NCBI GenBank assembly: GCA_030549335.1
Contig: CM060192.1
Span: 22,138,157-22,202,156 of the forward strand
Direction: 5' to 3'
Length of the DNA: 64,000 nucleotides
From: Pontederia crassipes
Taxonomy: Eukaryota > Streptophyta > Magnoliopsida > Commelinales > Pontederiaceae
Shown: positions 1 through 13,216 of the stretch, piece after piece
Position numbering within the stretch: the stretch's first letter is position 1
How the letters are laid out: each line of letters begins with the position of its first letter
Notes under the pieces: generated by a model
The model's database searches: none
Told to the model about the DNA's origin: nothing
What the model saw: only the letters and a program-made list of their open reading frames with translations
Position numbers and translations under genes: made by a program

Positions 1-1439
1 ATTCACTCATTGAAGAAAAAAATCAAGTTATCAAAAGAAGACCATTCTCTTGAAGTTTTCATTTTATAGCTTTCTCTTTTTTCTCTCTTATCTTCTTGTA
101 AGCATAGAATTGTAAAAAAAGATAAATATTTTTGTTCAGAAAAATTGAGAGAGCTCATGTGTAAAAGATGTTCAAAATCTTACCTCTTGAGCGAGAGAAA
201 AGATTAACTTCTTAGGATGAGAGGTAGCCTTACCTCTCGAAGCAGAGAAACGGTGGTGATGTAAAGAGTTTTCTTCCTTGCTCCATTTGAAATAAAGGAA
301 GTGCTTAGTGGAATCTCTGACGGTCTCGAGGTCAAGAAGTCAGAGCGAAAATGTAGGCCAAAGTGTGACCGAACCTCGTTAACAACTATCGTGTTCATTT
401 GTATTTGATTTTCTCTCTCACTCCCTCTCATATTATATTTATTATCTGAATTGCTTTGATTTAAAAGAATTAACAAATCAATTTCATGCTTCCACGATAG
501 ATTTTGTGAAATCGATATTTTTTGTTTTAACACCAATTCACCTCCCCCCTCTTGGTGCCCTTTGGGAGCCTACACTGACTTGAAGCCAAACAAAGAAGGA
601 CCCAATATGTCATTATCTTCAACCAGATTCTTTTAACCTTACAAAGTTGAATGCATATTATGCATAAGTTCAAAATATGCTCCTAAAAATTCAAACTTAT
701 CCCATTCATACCTTAAGAGCTAAGAAAAATGTTGCCATTCACATTCCTCACTTCCATTTTTAATGGATTTTTAGCCAGGTACTTATTGCCTCATTTTCTG
801 AACAACTTCTGCGAAAGGGTGATTCATAATCTTGCAACATCAGTCAAAGATGGTTCAATAAGGAAGTTCACCATAATTTAGTAGATAGTAATTCACCATA
901 ATTCAAAATCCTTGCAAACCGAACAAGAACCTGCACTGAACATGCACAAAACCCCTTCAAACATTCACTTGTCACGTAACATGCAGAAACCTCTTTCAAA
1001 CATGCACAATGGCACCTCAAACCTGTACTGAGTTTAAAAGTTTGCACAAGAGAAGAGCATTGCAATTAAAGCTTGTCAAAATATAATAAATCTATAAGTA
1101 TAACACACAAGTCACATCTCTTATACTCCAACTTCCATACTATGGGTATGGAAATTGCAAAATTATATTAATCCATAGTACCAATATACCATCAAGATAT
1201 ATTAATCATTGAAAATTGTAAAAATATAAAACAACAATTAGGCAACCATCTAGTCCACAATCCATTAGTCATTAGAAAATACAAAAGTAGCATCACATAA
1301 GCTACCATTCCAATTACTTTAGCTTAATAAAACTTCCAAAATGAAACAATAAGGAGACATAAGCAACCAACTTCACTTCAGTGTATCTTGCAAAAAAATA
1401 TATATATAATATGATAAACATTTCCAATCTAAGTATACA
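1..1439. other. AT-rich intergenic DNA, no gene recognised
   Basis: No coding region could be supported here. The open frames are short, resemble no protein I know and lack splice context. Near 530-570 a C-rich stretch ending in CTTGGTG resembles the sequence that often follows the 5' repeat of plant LTR retroelements. No second repeat or coding domain confirms this, so it is not called as an element. Confidence 0.5.
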
Positions 1440-1448
1440 TTTAATGAA

Positions 1449-2184
1449 GGGTTATTTTATCTGACTTCCCCCGAACTATCGCGAAATATCACATCTAATC
1501 CCAAACTACGAACTTCATTTTTTGGGTACCTAAACTATCGCGACTTTTCTAATTTGGTCCTTCTGTTCAATTCCGTGAAGTTTTTTGTTAATTTCGATTT
1601 TTTTTATTTATGAAAAGACCATTCTATCCCTTCCTTAAAAGTTAGTTTATTTTTACATCAAATAATATATAATAATAAATATAAAAATTATTAAAAAATG
1701 ACTGCGTGGGGGCGACGCCCCCCGTGTCTCCGGAGCGAAAGGGGGGCGCCGGCCCCCCTAATAACCCTCGCCGCGCGCGAGGGAGAAAGGGGGGCCGGCG
1801 CCCCCCTGAGCGAGCTCGCCGGGGGGGGGGGGGGGGCGCCGGCCCCCCTTTCTCCCTCACGCGCAGCGAGGGAGAAAGGGGGGGCCGGCGTCGCCCTGAA
1901 ACGAGCTTCGGTGCAGTCATTTTTTAATTTTTTAAATTATAATTATTTTTATATTTATTATTATATATTATTTGATGTAAAAATAGACTAACTCTTAAGG
2001 AAGGGATAGAATGGTCTTTTCACAAATAAAAAAAATTGAAGTTAACCGAAATGTTCACGGAATTGGACGGAAGGATCGAACTGGAAAAATCGCGATAGTT
2101 TAGGTACCCATAAAATGAAGTTCGTAGTTTAGGGTTAGATGTGGTATTTCGCGATAGTTCAGGGGAGGTTAGATGAAATAACCC
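1449..2184. mobile_element. Mutator-like foldback element (MULE-MITE) with GC-rich core
   Basis: The element starts GGGTTATTTTATCT and ends AGATGAAATAACCC, the inverted complement with one mismatch. It is flanked by a perfect 9-bp direct repeat, tttaatgaa, at 1440-1448 and 2185-2193; a 9-bp duplication is the mark of Mutator-like transposition. The inverted arms are very long, about 260 bp each (1449-1708 and 1912-2184), and share phrases such as CTATCGCGA and a CGAACTTCATTTT-like motif. No transposase is present, so it must be moved in trans. The core at about 1709-1911 is extremely G+C rich while the arms are AT rich, which suggests captured or expanded foreign sequence. A second family member lies at 43231-43751. 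Confidence 0.9.
1703..1915. repeat. GC-rich core with G-runs inside the foldback element
   Basis: This block between the arms is almost wholly G and C. It has repeated phrases of the kind GAGGGAGAAAGGGG followed by GCCGGCGCC, at about 1780-1805 and again, in related form, at about 1845-1895. It also has an unbroken G-run of about 17 at 1820-1836. Several G-runs of four or more on the plus strand could form G-quadruplexes. Open frames crossing it on both strands are Arg/Pro/Gly-rich products of base composition, not genes. Confidence 0.8.
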
Positions 2185-2193
2185 TTTAATGAA

Positions 2194-2469
2194 TAATAAA
2201 CAATGAAACAAAGAATGGTATGACTTTTACCTTGAGATTCAAAATCCATATCTAACTCTTAACAAAATGTCACCTTTCAAAATGTAGTTAACTAGATTAT
2301 GCACGATCCTCTCCGAGTCCAAGCAACCCTACATTAGAAAATAGAAATAGGCATAACAAAATACATAGTGAAATGAAAGTATCAAAAACATTGTAAACTG
2401 TTTTTAAGATTTTGTTACCTTCTTCAATCTTCTCAAGTTCATCTAGCTTTACACGAAGATTAGTTAACT
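2194..2469. other. Spacer between foldback element and hAT gene
   Basis: AT-rich sequence without a supported gene. The reverse strand could hold the 3' flank of the neighbouring transposase gene, but no poly(A) signal or terminal inverted repeat was identified with confidence. Confidence 0.4.
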
Positions 2470-4506
2470 TTGTAGGATTTCTTAACCAATCCTAAGTGCA
2501 AATCAAAGCCTCAATGATGGACGGAAGCACGCTACTCCGAAATGCATCAAGAAATCGACCCATTGTGCTAAACGCACTCTCAGATGACACTAAAGACACA
2601 TGAATAGTCAATATATCTCTTGCCATATGAGAAAGAACATAACATTTTGAAGATTTTGCTTTCCACCACTTTAAGATATCAAATTCATCGATATTTTCCT
2701 CCACATCGTCCTCGATGTACCTATCTAATTCACTCTTTTTACTTCTCCTTTGTTTCCTTCTGACTTTCAATATGAATTCATCCTCTCAATCAACATCATT
2801 TTTACAAGCATTAGATGTTGAGTCTATCATGGAGGTTAAGCAACTAGAATAATTCCTATTAAGAGGTATTAAAATTTTGTATTCCTCAAACAATAGGTGG
2901 ATGTAAGTTCTTAATTTTTCTAGCATTTCCTTGCTTCTACTTCCATTATACATTCGAGTAAAACAAAGCTCAATATATTTCAATTTGTAGCATGAATCTA
3001 AGAAAACTGCAATAAATAATAAATAACTCAGCATTTTATCATCATCCCAATATTCATCAAATTTTAATTGCATTGCCGCCGTCATTGCTTGTAGCACTGA
3101 GTCATCAATTTGTCCCCATCTTTTCAATTGCTTTTGAATATCAATGAAGTTATGAAAGAAACAATTTGAAGTAACATGTAATGATCTTGAAAATGAGAGT
3201 GTGGCATCATAAAAAACCTTCAAAAAGTGCGCAAATACTCGAACACGAATTCAATCTTCACTTGTAGGAATTGCTTTTTTAGCATCCTTAAAATATAATA
3301 TGCAAGACCCATCATGATTAAGTCTTTTAAATGCCTTTTCAAACTTTTTAGCAACTTCTAACATTAACTAAGTGGAGTTCCACCTTGTAGCTACATTCAT
3401 GAGCACCTTCCTCTTGCAATTTATATTTGACATTTCAACGCACCTATTAAAAGACGTAAATCTACTAGGAGAATATTTAACATACTTGCATGTAACTCTA
3501 ACTCTTTTAATAGATGCATCAATTATATTCATTCCTTCATGAACAATTAAATTTAATATATGGACAGCATATCCCATATGTGTCATCTCTCTATCTAGAA
3601 ATGTAGAACTGCCCTAATCGCTCATGCTATCAACCAAATAAACAATAGCTGGCCTATTGAAATTTGCATTATTCACTGTGACACGACCTATTTTCAAGAT
3701 CCCACAATTCTTCATGCACGTTTCCAATGGTATTGCCTTTGTGATCGGCAATTAAGTCAAAACTTAGTATCTTATTATACAATTCCCACATCATCTATGT
3801 AATGGGCAGTAATACACATATAATTTGTATTCTGAATTGAAGTCCAAATATTTGTTGTTAAAGAAATCATTTGACGGTTCTCAAAAAATATATTTTTCAA
3901 TTTATGTTTCTCAGGCATAAACAATTGCATAATATCTCTGGCAGCATTGATACAAGAAGGAAGTTGAAGCCTTGGTTGACATTCAGCTATGAATTCTCTA
4001 AAACCTTGATTTTCAACAAACTTGAATGCAAGTTTATCAACAACAAGCATTTTGGTAAGTGTTAATCTATGCCTTTCTTGATTAAAATAAACTAATTTCA
4101 TAGTAATGAAAGTGTTAGGATCATCCTTACTTTGCTTGCCAATAGCAATGATTTTTTGCTTCTTATCAAGGCCTCTTTCTGAATTTTTGTCATTAAGCTT
4201 TATATGCTTTAATAGATTTGATGTTCCGTGATTAGAAGTATTGCAAGCATAAGACTTATGACAATAATTACAAATGGCTCTATCTTTTTCTCTTTTAAAA
4301 TGCGCCCAAGCATTAAAAGAAGGTCTCGATGGTTTTCTTTTAAGTACCTCTTGTTGTTTTTCTGAAGTAACCTCCTCTGGTGGTTGAGCTTCAAGTGATG
4401 ATTGTTGATCATGTACTTGTTGTAAATCATTATAAGAAGCTCCACATAAATTTGTCAGAGTAGGTGCACTTCCAATATGGGTTCCACTTGTATTTTGGGT
4501 CGTCAT
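2470..4506 (-). mobile_element. Decayed hAT transposase gene (BED zinc finger, RICESLEEPER-like)
   Basis: The reading runs on the minus strand. A start ATG at 4506 opens an N-terminal part with a BED-type zinc finger: Trp in FNAWAHF, then Cys-x2-Cys in CNYCHKSY and a distal His in NLLKHIK. Middle blocks at 3368-3586 and 2786-3223 carry the hAT core, with phrases such as NVATRWNST. The C-terminal block at 2492-2770 is the hAT dimerisation domain, with the hallmarks ILKWWK, LSHMARDIL and SSESAFSTMGR. The reading is interrupted between blocks. The last block stops at ALICT, where family members usually continue QDWL, and DWL is still readable after the stop (about 2480-2491), so Gln probably became a stop. 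This is a non-functional relic. A domesticated gene is unlikely given the breaks. Confidence 0.88.
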
Positions 4507-4596
4507 TCTTATTATCCTATAAAAAGAAGAAATTAGAAAACTATAAACAATTTGTTCTAATAAGTTAATAATATACATTTCACATATACATAGCAT

Positions 4597-5749
4597 ATCT
4601 CAATTTGAACTTTGATGAGCGAGGAAAGGAATTGAGAATGCTTTATATTTTAATTTCAAGGAACTGAAGAACATTTGTAAGAAACATCAACCTGTAACAA
4701 CATAAAAAACCTCAATGAGAAAATAGGTAGGACAAGTGGACAACATGCATAAAAATGGATAAAAAATACATTTTGTTCAATAGAATTGATGTGCAAACTA
4801 CAAAGAGTTAAGCTTCAAAACAATCCTTAGCAAGGTGGTAAAAAACAATCCTTAGCAATTATTGAAAACCTTAGTAGAAGCACAAGCACTTGCCAAAAAC
4901 TTATGACCAAGAGTTCAAAGTCTTCTACTTTCACTAAATCACTAGTGCATATACTGATATGTACCTAGGTGGGCTCTGTAAAGCATATGAAACAAATAAT
5001 GCATTGTCACATTGTCCATTCAATTTTCCACATTGAATGTGATTCTTTCTTCTTGAAAAATACACGGTGGGAACTGAGGACTTCATGAAGACAAATTATA
5101 GTGACAGTGACTCCATCTAGAAATATAGCACTGACTATTATTCATGTATTATCATCTAGATCGTGACTATTGTGTTCATGCATTGTCGGATTCTTCTCTT
5201 GCTAATAATTAACATCATTGATTTGGATGTAATGAATTAACTTTGAAACCACGGTTCCAAACCTTAAAGGTACATGACACGGAGAAGGAAGCAAACATGG
5301 ATTCAAGGGAGACTCTCGGCTGCGTGTTTTTGCGAGGTGGCGAGCAGAGTCACGAGAGGATGAGAGGGGCTTCTATTCCATCATTCTGCACATTTCTATG
5401 AGGCGCCAAGGCACGAGGACCACCGATCATGGGCAAACTAGCGTAATGGCATTTTTGCGAGAAGGTAGGGGTCGTCAGTGGCAGATGAGAGGCTTCGGAG
5501 TTCGGGCCTTTGGCTTTTTGTGAGGCAGCCATGCCGGCGAGGCTAAGACTTTGCCTGTGAGTGCGAGAGCTGAGATGAAGCGATGCCGGCAGGGCGAGTG
5601 CTATCGTGCTGGCACAGCTGTCGTGTGTAGGCATTGGGAGACGACGTCCGGGAGAGTTACCGTCACACCGAGTTAGGGGCTAGGGAAAAATGCAGGCAGC
5701 ACTTCAGTCTTCACTAGATAATTTCAGTATTGAAAGTTGAAAACTTGAT
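4597..5749. other. Intergenic DNA with a GC-richer patch
   Basis: No gene is supported. The patch at about 5300-5650 is richer in G+C and has a 94-codon minus-strand frame (5350-5634) that I do not recognise. It has no obvious splice structure and could be a captured gene fragment or chance. Confidence 0.35.
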
Positions 5750-5980
5750 CTCGGTTCAATTTCAACCCAACTCGATGACTCCCGAGTGGATCCGGCCTAG
5801 TCTATTGGTTCGGGTGGTCGGATCCATTCGGGTAAAAAAATTGAACCCGAACCCGACCCAAATCAAGTCGGATTCAACTCGATTCAGGTTGGGTTCGACC
5901 CGACTTTGAATCCGAACAAACCCAAATACTAATGGATCAGTTCGGATTACCGGGTTCACCGGGTCTGACTCGGTGAACAC
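5750..5980. mobile_element. Partial hAT-type MITE (GGGTC-rich family)
   Basis: The stretch is packed with GACCC/GGGTC phrases (Gly/Asp/Pro-like ORFs on both strands) and ends in GGTGAACACCCTTAG. That is close to the terminal GTGAACACCCCTA of the complete copies at 8490-9149 and 21820-22330. Only the right half is recognisable and no target duplication is seen, so it is an old, truncated member. Confidence 0.6.
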
Positions 5981-6249
5981 CCTTAGTGATGACTGTAGGC
6001 AACTCTGACTCTGATTGAGTTGTGAAGAGAATTACACGGGGCGTGACGGACGTAAATTTTGACTCATAGTTTATTTTTGAAAGAATTCTCAATGCACAAG
6101 GTCTCCAGTTCTTACCATATGTCCCAGGGATCAATAGGAAAGAAATTAGAACAGGATTTTTTTTTTTGTTTTACAAGACAAAACTTTCATAATAAATAGG
6201 ACTCTGAATTTACCTTATTTCATAAGGAAAAAGTTTTCATTTATTCTCA

Positions 6250-7190
6250 AACTTCATGAAAACGTGAGCCTCTACTAGGGCCTGCTACAAAAGCTTTCAA
6301 GCTAGGAACAAAGGAGCACATCTGAAGAACGAAGAAGAAGATTTCTGCGCAATACACTCTACGCAATAAAGAGTATTCCTGATCTATTTTCTATAGGGAT
6401 GATAAGAACGATGTTTTAGGATTAAAATGTTTATCTCAGTGTTCTGAATAGTTGGTTTTTATTTTACTATTAGTTGCAAAAGTTTTATCTTGAAAACATA
6501 TTATGAACTTTTGTCAATTGAATAATAGAAAGTCTGGCTTTAAGAACACGTTTGCTATGCCTTATGCTTTTCTGCAAAATTGATAATCTTTTAGGACTAA
6601 TTATTGATTGGGTAGTGTAATAAGTTTCGAAGTTATGATTCTTTGTTTACCATAAAGCAATGCATATCACAATCTTTTATAACCGGGTGGTATTTGTTAT
6701 TGTGTAGTCTGCTTAATTGATCCGTGTGGACTGTTGAATAGTTTAGGAATTACAATTTAATGCATCTCGTTACTGATTAGATTGAGGATAGATCTCGGTG
6801 GAGTGTTCTCATTTTAATGGTGATTAAGATAGTTGATTTATCTGGTAAAGGAAATCATATATTTAGTGTTCCTAATCCATCTTTAAACTAACTTGAAGTT
6901 TCTCAGTTTTAAATCAAATTTTCAGAAGTCATATATTGTTCCTTTTCATTATAGATAGGACCTATGCATCGTTAGATTTAACTCTTATCTTTCTGACAAT
7001 TTATTTTATACACACATTTTACCCAAATTTTATCTCATCTCCTATTAGCCTCCGAGGTTTGATAGATAAGTAAACTAGTTCCTCGTGGGATTGACAACCT
7101 ATACTTTTCACTTTATTACTTGAGCGGCTAATGCACTTGCTAATATTTAATTATTATCAATTCTTGCATCAGCCGTGAAGCACACGTTTC
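6250..7190 (+). mobile_element. Probable LTR-retroelement non-coding remnant
   Basis: AT-rich sequence containing a phrase at about 7085-7145 (CTCGTGGGATTGACAACC, then ATTACTTGAGCGGCTAAT) that recurs in altered form at about 17155-17215. Such wording is common in the untranslated leader of large plant LTR elements of the Ty3 class. No coding domains or paired repeats are seen. It is an old, broken fossil. Confidence 0.4.
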
Positions 7191-8489
7191 ACGGGTCGTG
7201 ACACAGGAATAACGGCCCACATATAAGGGGAAACAGAAAATAACAAACTATTTATAGGAAATCATGGCCTTTACAGAACGATTGACAAAAAAATAGAAGC
7301 ACGGCCCACGATCCGAGTTTCACGGCCCTCACAAGATGATCTTCGTCTACAATGATGAAAGGTTCCTTCCTGGAAAAACATCGTTGGTCGGTCGTGGGCG
7401 GCGTTGATCATCAAAAGTGATCGTATTAACTCATATAATTTTACAATAAATAATGAGACAAATAAGTCACACGAACATCTCTAAATCAAATTATAGTAAC
7501 TCTTGGTACATATTGTAGTTGCAAGCACCCCTAGCCTTGTCGAGACCCTAGATTTGGCGATCACTTGATTGCAATTGGGCCCTAAGACCTTGTTGTGATC
7601 AATTAATCAAATCTTAATCTATTCACCATTGCAACCATCAAGTCATGATGGGCCCTTATATGGAGGAGAGGTCGCAACCTCCTGCCGTTGTGACGCGACT
7701 ACCATTCTACGATTATGACTCCTCAAACCATGATGAAACCATCCCTTCCTTATTTGATATGGGTGTTAGTAAAATTATAATTGTCGTTACCATCGTTAAT
7801 AATGACAACCGCAGAATTCTCCCTACGTACCTTATTATCATGACTTTCGATAATCATGAGATGGTTGCGATGTCGCTACTTTATTGTGTCGAGTTTTAGA
7901 CTACTCCAGAGGGAAGAATTATAGATTTATTTTTTAGATACATTTATAAAAAATAATTATGCTTTAATTCTACTTAAAGTTCTTATTTAATTTTGATAAG
8001 AAGTATTGAAAATTTAATATTTCAGTTCAAAATTAAACTTTAGTTTAAACTCTCAACTTTAATCCAATCCAAACTCTTCATCTAATTTAACTTACCTCTT
8101 TCTTCATATTCTCTATTGTCTCCTATATATTCAAATTTTATTTTAGAAATAAAACAATGAAACATTGTTTTATTAAAATCTTAAAAAAAAATGGGGCGTC
8201 AGATCAATAGCCTTCGGTCTGTCTAGAAATTAATGAGCAAACAAGTTGGAACGGTGTCTCAGACAAGAAGCCAACAAATCCACTAATAAGTGGTGCTGCC
8301 TGTGGGCCTGTAGTAAATCTCTGCTGCTCTGTAGTTGCATTTGGCTTTCTTTTTTATCATTCCCTACTGCAAGAATCATGAAATGAATCAGATTGATTTG
8401 ATTTGTTGCATGAACTGCCAGCACGAATTGGATTTTGCAGAGATATAAATCAAAGATCCCTGATTGATTTGATATGATACTTGACCCAC
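7191..8489. other. Intergenic DNA, no gene recognised
   Basis: AT-rich spacer. An 84-codon frame at 7645-7899 on the plus strand is isolated, has unusual residue composition and matches nothing I know. Nothing else is supported. Confidence 0.4.
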
Positions 8490-9149
8490 GAGGGGTGTTC
8501 ACCACTAGTCGACTCGGTGAATCCAAAAATTCGACCCAAGTCGGATCGGTGGTCGAGTCGATCCGACCCGACTCAATCGTCGGGTCGAGTTCGGGTTGAA
8601 AAATTTCAACCCGAGTTGACTCGACTCGACCCGATGACTAAGTTTATTTTTCTTTTTTTAAAAAAAATTTAAATTTTTTTTAGTTAAATGTATAGTTTTA
8701 TATATTTAAATACTAAAAAATATGAAATAAATTATTTTAAATGGAGAAAAGTATATAGATATTTAAAACAATATTTTTGTTATTTAAAAACACTTTATTT
8801 TGTATTAAAAATAAAATAATAAATATTTTTTTATATTAGAAAATAAATGAAAAATAAAAAAAGTAAAAGGGTGGTCGGGTAATCCGACCACCCGACCCGA
8901 CTCGGCCCGGCCCGGGTCAGGTCGGCTCGGGTCACAGTCAAAAAAAGAGGGGACCCGACCCGACTCGGACCACCCTTTTGTTTTTTTTAAATTTTTTGTT
9001 TATTTTTTAATATAAAAAATATTTATTATTTTATTTTAATATAAAATAAAGTATTTTAAATATTAAAAATATTATTTTAAATATTTATAGATCGGGTCGG
9101 ATCGAGTTTGTTCACGAGTCGAATCAAATCCAACCCGTGAACACCCCTA
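8490..9149. mobile_element. hAT-type MITE, GGGTC-rich family
   Basis: Terminal inverted repeats are GAGGGGTGTTCACC at the left and GTGAACACCCCTA at the right. Between them lie GACCCGA-rich subterminal stretches flanking AT-rich DNA with mirrored phrases (for example AATAAATATTTTTTTATA against TATAAAAAATATTTATTA). There is no coding capacity. The 8-bp flanks do not match each other, so this copy is older than the one at 21820-22330. It also appears to contain two convergent GGGTCGG blocks at about 8870-8970. Confidence 0.75.
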
Positions 9150-10200
9150 AACAACATGCAAAAGCTGAATTCAGCAGAAATGAAAATCCTCAATCATGAT
9201 TCCTCCAGGCCCACCATCTTTCTTCAATTTGCCTCAATTGTATTCCAATTTGCTGTATGGCAAGAATTTCTTTTTTCTTGGTTAATTGGTGTTCGTGAGT
9301 TTAACGTCAACTAACAATGCACCAATATCTTTTTTTTATCATTGACCTTAAAGATCTTTAAATTCAATGTTGGGTAGATAACATACATCTAACTGAGATA
9401 AAATATTGCTTGCTTGACAGTTGTACAATGGATATTAACTTGACATAATTGTCCAAAGGATGAATTATCTTCATTTTTTTCCTGGTCTAAATTCGGCCTG
9501 GGTTCACTTGTATTAAAAGTCACTATCTAACAAATTATATTTAAAAAATTAAAAACTAAATCCTAATTCAATTAGTGATTAAAAAATTTAAATCTGCACT
9601 TACTCTCCACACCTTCCAACGCTCTCTTATTAACTATGAGTCAATCAAACTTAACTTTCTGTGTGTATTGACCATTGAGGAAGAGAAAATATTTACTCTC
9701 TTACTTACTCTGTTTTTTTTTATATAAAGTTAATGGGATCGGAAAAATGGCAATTGAGGGCTTTGCATCTGGTAGTTAATGAAGAGATTGTAACTCTTCA
9801 TGTATTCTCTCCAATTGGATATTTTTAGTGTTCTTCGCAACATACAAAGTATTTTCTATGTCGAACTTATTTCTCTGTTTTTTATTCTGTCCGTAAGAGT
9901 AAAGAGTTAGATCTTTCTCTAAAAAAATATTTGGTTATGCGGGCCCTTAATTTTAAAATTCAATATTAACTATTTCAACCAAACAATTACTTAAAAAACT
10001 TCTCACTTTTTCTTCCATAATCGACGCAACGTTTCAGATAATTTAGAACAATTTAATGTATTCATAGTCAAGTCTATTTCTTTTCTACAATTTTCTTAAC
10101 GTATTATAACTATCTCTATTATTACTCCATAAATTATTATTATTTTAGTTTTAAAATGGTTGAAATGTTTATTCTGAGGTGGCAATAGTATCATCCGCAG
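9150..10200. other. AT-rich intergenic DNA
   Basis: No gene or recognised element. Scattered T-runs and A-runs only. Confidence 0.5.
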
Positions 10201-10209
10201 GGATGGACT

Positions 10210-10238
10210 CCATCTTTCTTTTTTTTGGAAATTTTGAT

Positions 10239-10273
<35 letters not shown>

Positions 10274-10433
10274 CTTTCTGTTTTTTGAAAATTTGGATTC
10301 TCTCTCTCTATATATATATACTAACTTAAAATTTAACATATAATTTGATTTATATCGATATTATTCGTTTATCTATAATAAAAATATATTTTTTCGTATA
10401 TTTCTAATATAATTTTTGTGACTAAATATTCTC

Positions 10434-10495
<62 letters not shown>

Positions 10496-10500
10496 CTAAT
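10210..10500. repeat. Duplicated (CT)n(TA)n segments and long (TA)n array
   Basis: A ~60-bp segment made of CTTTCTTTTTTTTGGAAATT, a CT run and a TA run (from about 10216) is repeated in slightly diverged form from about 10274. It is followed at 10434-10493 by about 30 uninterrupted TA dinucleotides. These are microsatellites. The Tyr/Ile repeat frame crossing the array is not a gene. Confidence 0.85.
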
Positions 10501-10669
10501 GTACCTACCCCACGAGCTCACGGAAAATGAGACAAACCTCATGAGCTCACGAAAATTAGGAATATTGGGATTGAAACCTTGGGGTCGTTTGGAATGTTTC
10601 TTTGATAGGGCATGCTGCGATCAAATAGCCAATCCCAAATGCTACACCGGGATCAGCAGCTTCCGGTGA

Positions 10670-11580
10670 AGACCAAATGGGTCGGGCATGCATAATTAAA
10701 TTGATTGATTAATTTGAATTGTATTTAATTGAAGTGAAATTTATTTACGAGGAATAATATGATTGATATAATAAAAAAAAATAGATGTGATTGATAAATT
10801 TTTTATGAATTTTAAATTTAAAATAATTATTATAATTATGAAGTATAATTTTATTATTAATTGAAATAAAATTATAAAATAATTTTTTTATAGAAAAATC
10901 TTGTTAAAAAATATATTATTTAAATATAAAAAATCATTTTTTAAAAAAATTAATTATATTTAGTAAAATATTTAATTTTTAGTAAAAAAGTAATAAATAG
11001 TATTATATTAATTTATTATTATGATTTTTTATATTTATTAAATAATTTATTTTATGAAGCCATTGTGTGAGAGAAAAAAAAGAAAAAAGAAAAAAAATTA
11101 AAAATGACTAACGTGTCCTGTCAAATAAAAAAAAAAAAGATAACCTCCGATTTCAATACATTTATTTTCACTTCCAAATTGAATTTCGAAATGGTCTTTT
11201 GACAGAACCGAACGAAACTAGGTCGTATCACATTGTTCTTCTCGCTCCGAAATCAAATTCCGAAATGATATTTGAAAAAACCGAATGGGGCGCGATTGGT
11301 TCCACAAACAAACGACTCTTGGTGAGGAAGTTCAAATAGACCGCTCGACATTACATATAATAAAATAACAGAGGCAAAGTTATATGCTTGTACCAAGGTG
11401 ACGACGTACATAATTTTTCCAGCGTGCACAGATACCGCAATAAATGAAGGAATACAGCACAAGGTCACACTTAATTATTAGACATCAAAGATCCGGTCCT
11501 CAACATGCTCAACTCATTCAACATAATATATCATATGCAACTTAATTCAAAGATCATGCATCAGCCGAAAGGAAGGCAAT
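10670..11580. other. AT-rich intergenic DNA downstream of the phytoglobin gene
   Basis: No coding region. The segment next to 11580 will contain the 3' untranslated region of the minus-strand phytoglobin gene, but I cannot fix the cleavage site. Confidence 0.5.
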
Positions 11581-11591
11581 CCAATGCCTAA

Positions 11592-12488
<897 letters not shown>

Positions 12489-12534
12489 CTATGGTCTTCG
12501 TGTAAGGGGAGGAGTTTAATTACTTGTTGAGGGC

Positions 12535-12612
12535 AGTGAGAGAGAGAGGGGGAGGGAGAGAGAAGCTTACTTAATTTGGTTAGAGAAATAGGATTGTTCG
12601 TATTTATAGTGT
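12535..12612 (-). promoter_or_regulatory. Phytoglobin core promoter and CT-rich leader
   Basis: Read on the minus strand, ACTATAAATA lies at 12601-12610, about 115 bp upstream of the start codon. The leader between them is rich in CT (plus-strand GAGAGAG at about 12539-12562), which is common in plant 5' leaders. A start of transcription near 12570-12580 is inferred from the TATA position. No specific hypoxia element was identified with confidence. Confidence 0.6.
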
Positions 12613-13216
12613 AGGATGCATGAACGTCTGAGATGAAATAACTATAAGAGGGGGCAAATGGCCCTTGGGGTAATGGAAAAGCCCAAGGGTGTGGAAGAAG
12701 CCTGAACTGTCCCGAAACAACTCGTATAAATATACCAAGCTGGCGTGGGATCTGACAAAAAATCTGTTGGCAGAGCTCTTTGTGGTTTTTTGTACCGTGG
12801 GCGGATCCATGAGAGGAGGAGGATGGATGTCACGCCATGTGTGTTCAATGACCTCAGAGGACACAGAACGTGCAGCATCCATCCCTGAGCAGAGCAACGT
12901 CGACTTGCCTTCCCGTTCGGTTCTTGGTCACTCGCCAGCTTCCAAAACGTTTGAGCAATTAATTATATCAGGTGCGTCCTGTTTCTGACGGTGTTTGGAT
13001 TATTATTATTTAATTGTTACGTCGTGTAAAAGTTATATGTTATTCAAGGCGTATTAACTGTATGTTTCTACGCCTCTCTTTGTTTTTTCTTTTTATTTTT
13101 CTTTTTTTGGTCTAATATATGCATTATGTTTGTTTGGAGTTAAAGGAGGCAGTGGTAACATTTCTTTGAGAACATCAAGGCAAGCATAACAATTAGAGAG
13201 CAAATAAACCGTAGGC
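12613..13216. other. Upstream region of the phytoglobin gene
   Basis: Probably includes regulatory DNA for the phytoglobin. Overlapping short open frames on both strands (12604-12988) match no known protein and are not called. Confidence 0.4.

Noticed and set aside
1642-1991. Overlapping Arg/Pro/Gly-rich ORFs on both strands
   Set aside because: They are products of the GC-rich core and the inverted arms of the foldback element. Both strands are open and neither product resembles a protein family.
10418-10669. ORF with a Tyr-Ile repeat
   Set aside because: It is translated (TA)n microsatellite. The frames in the BTB intron (51301-51643) are rejected for the same reason.
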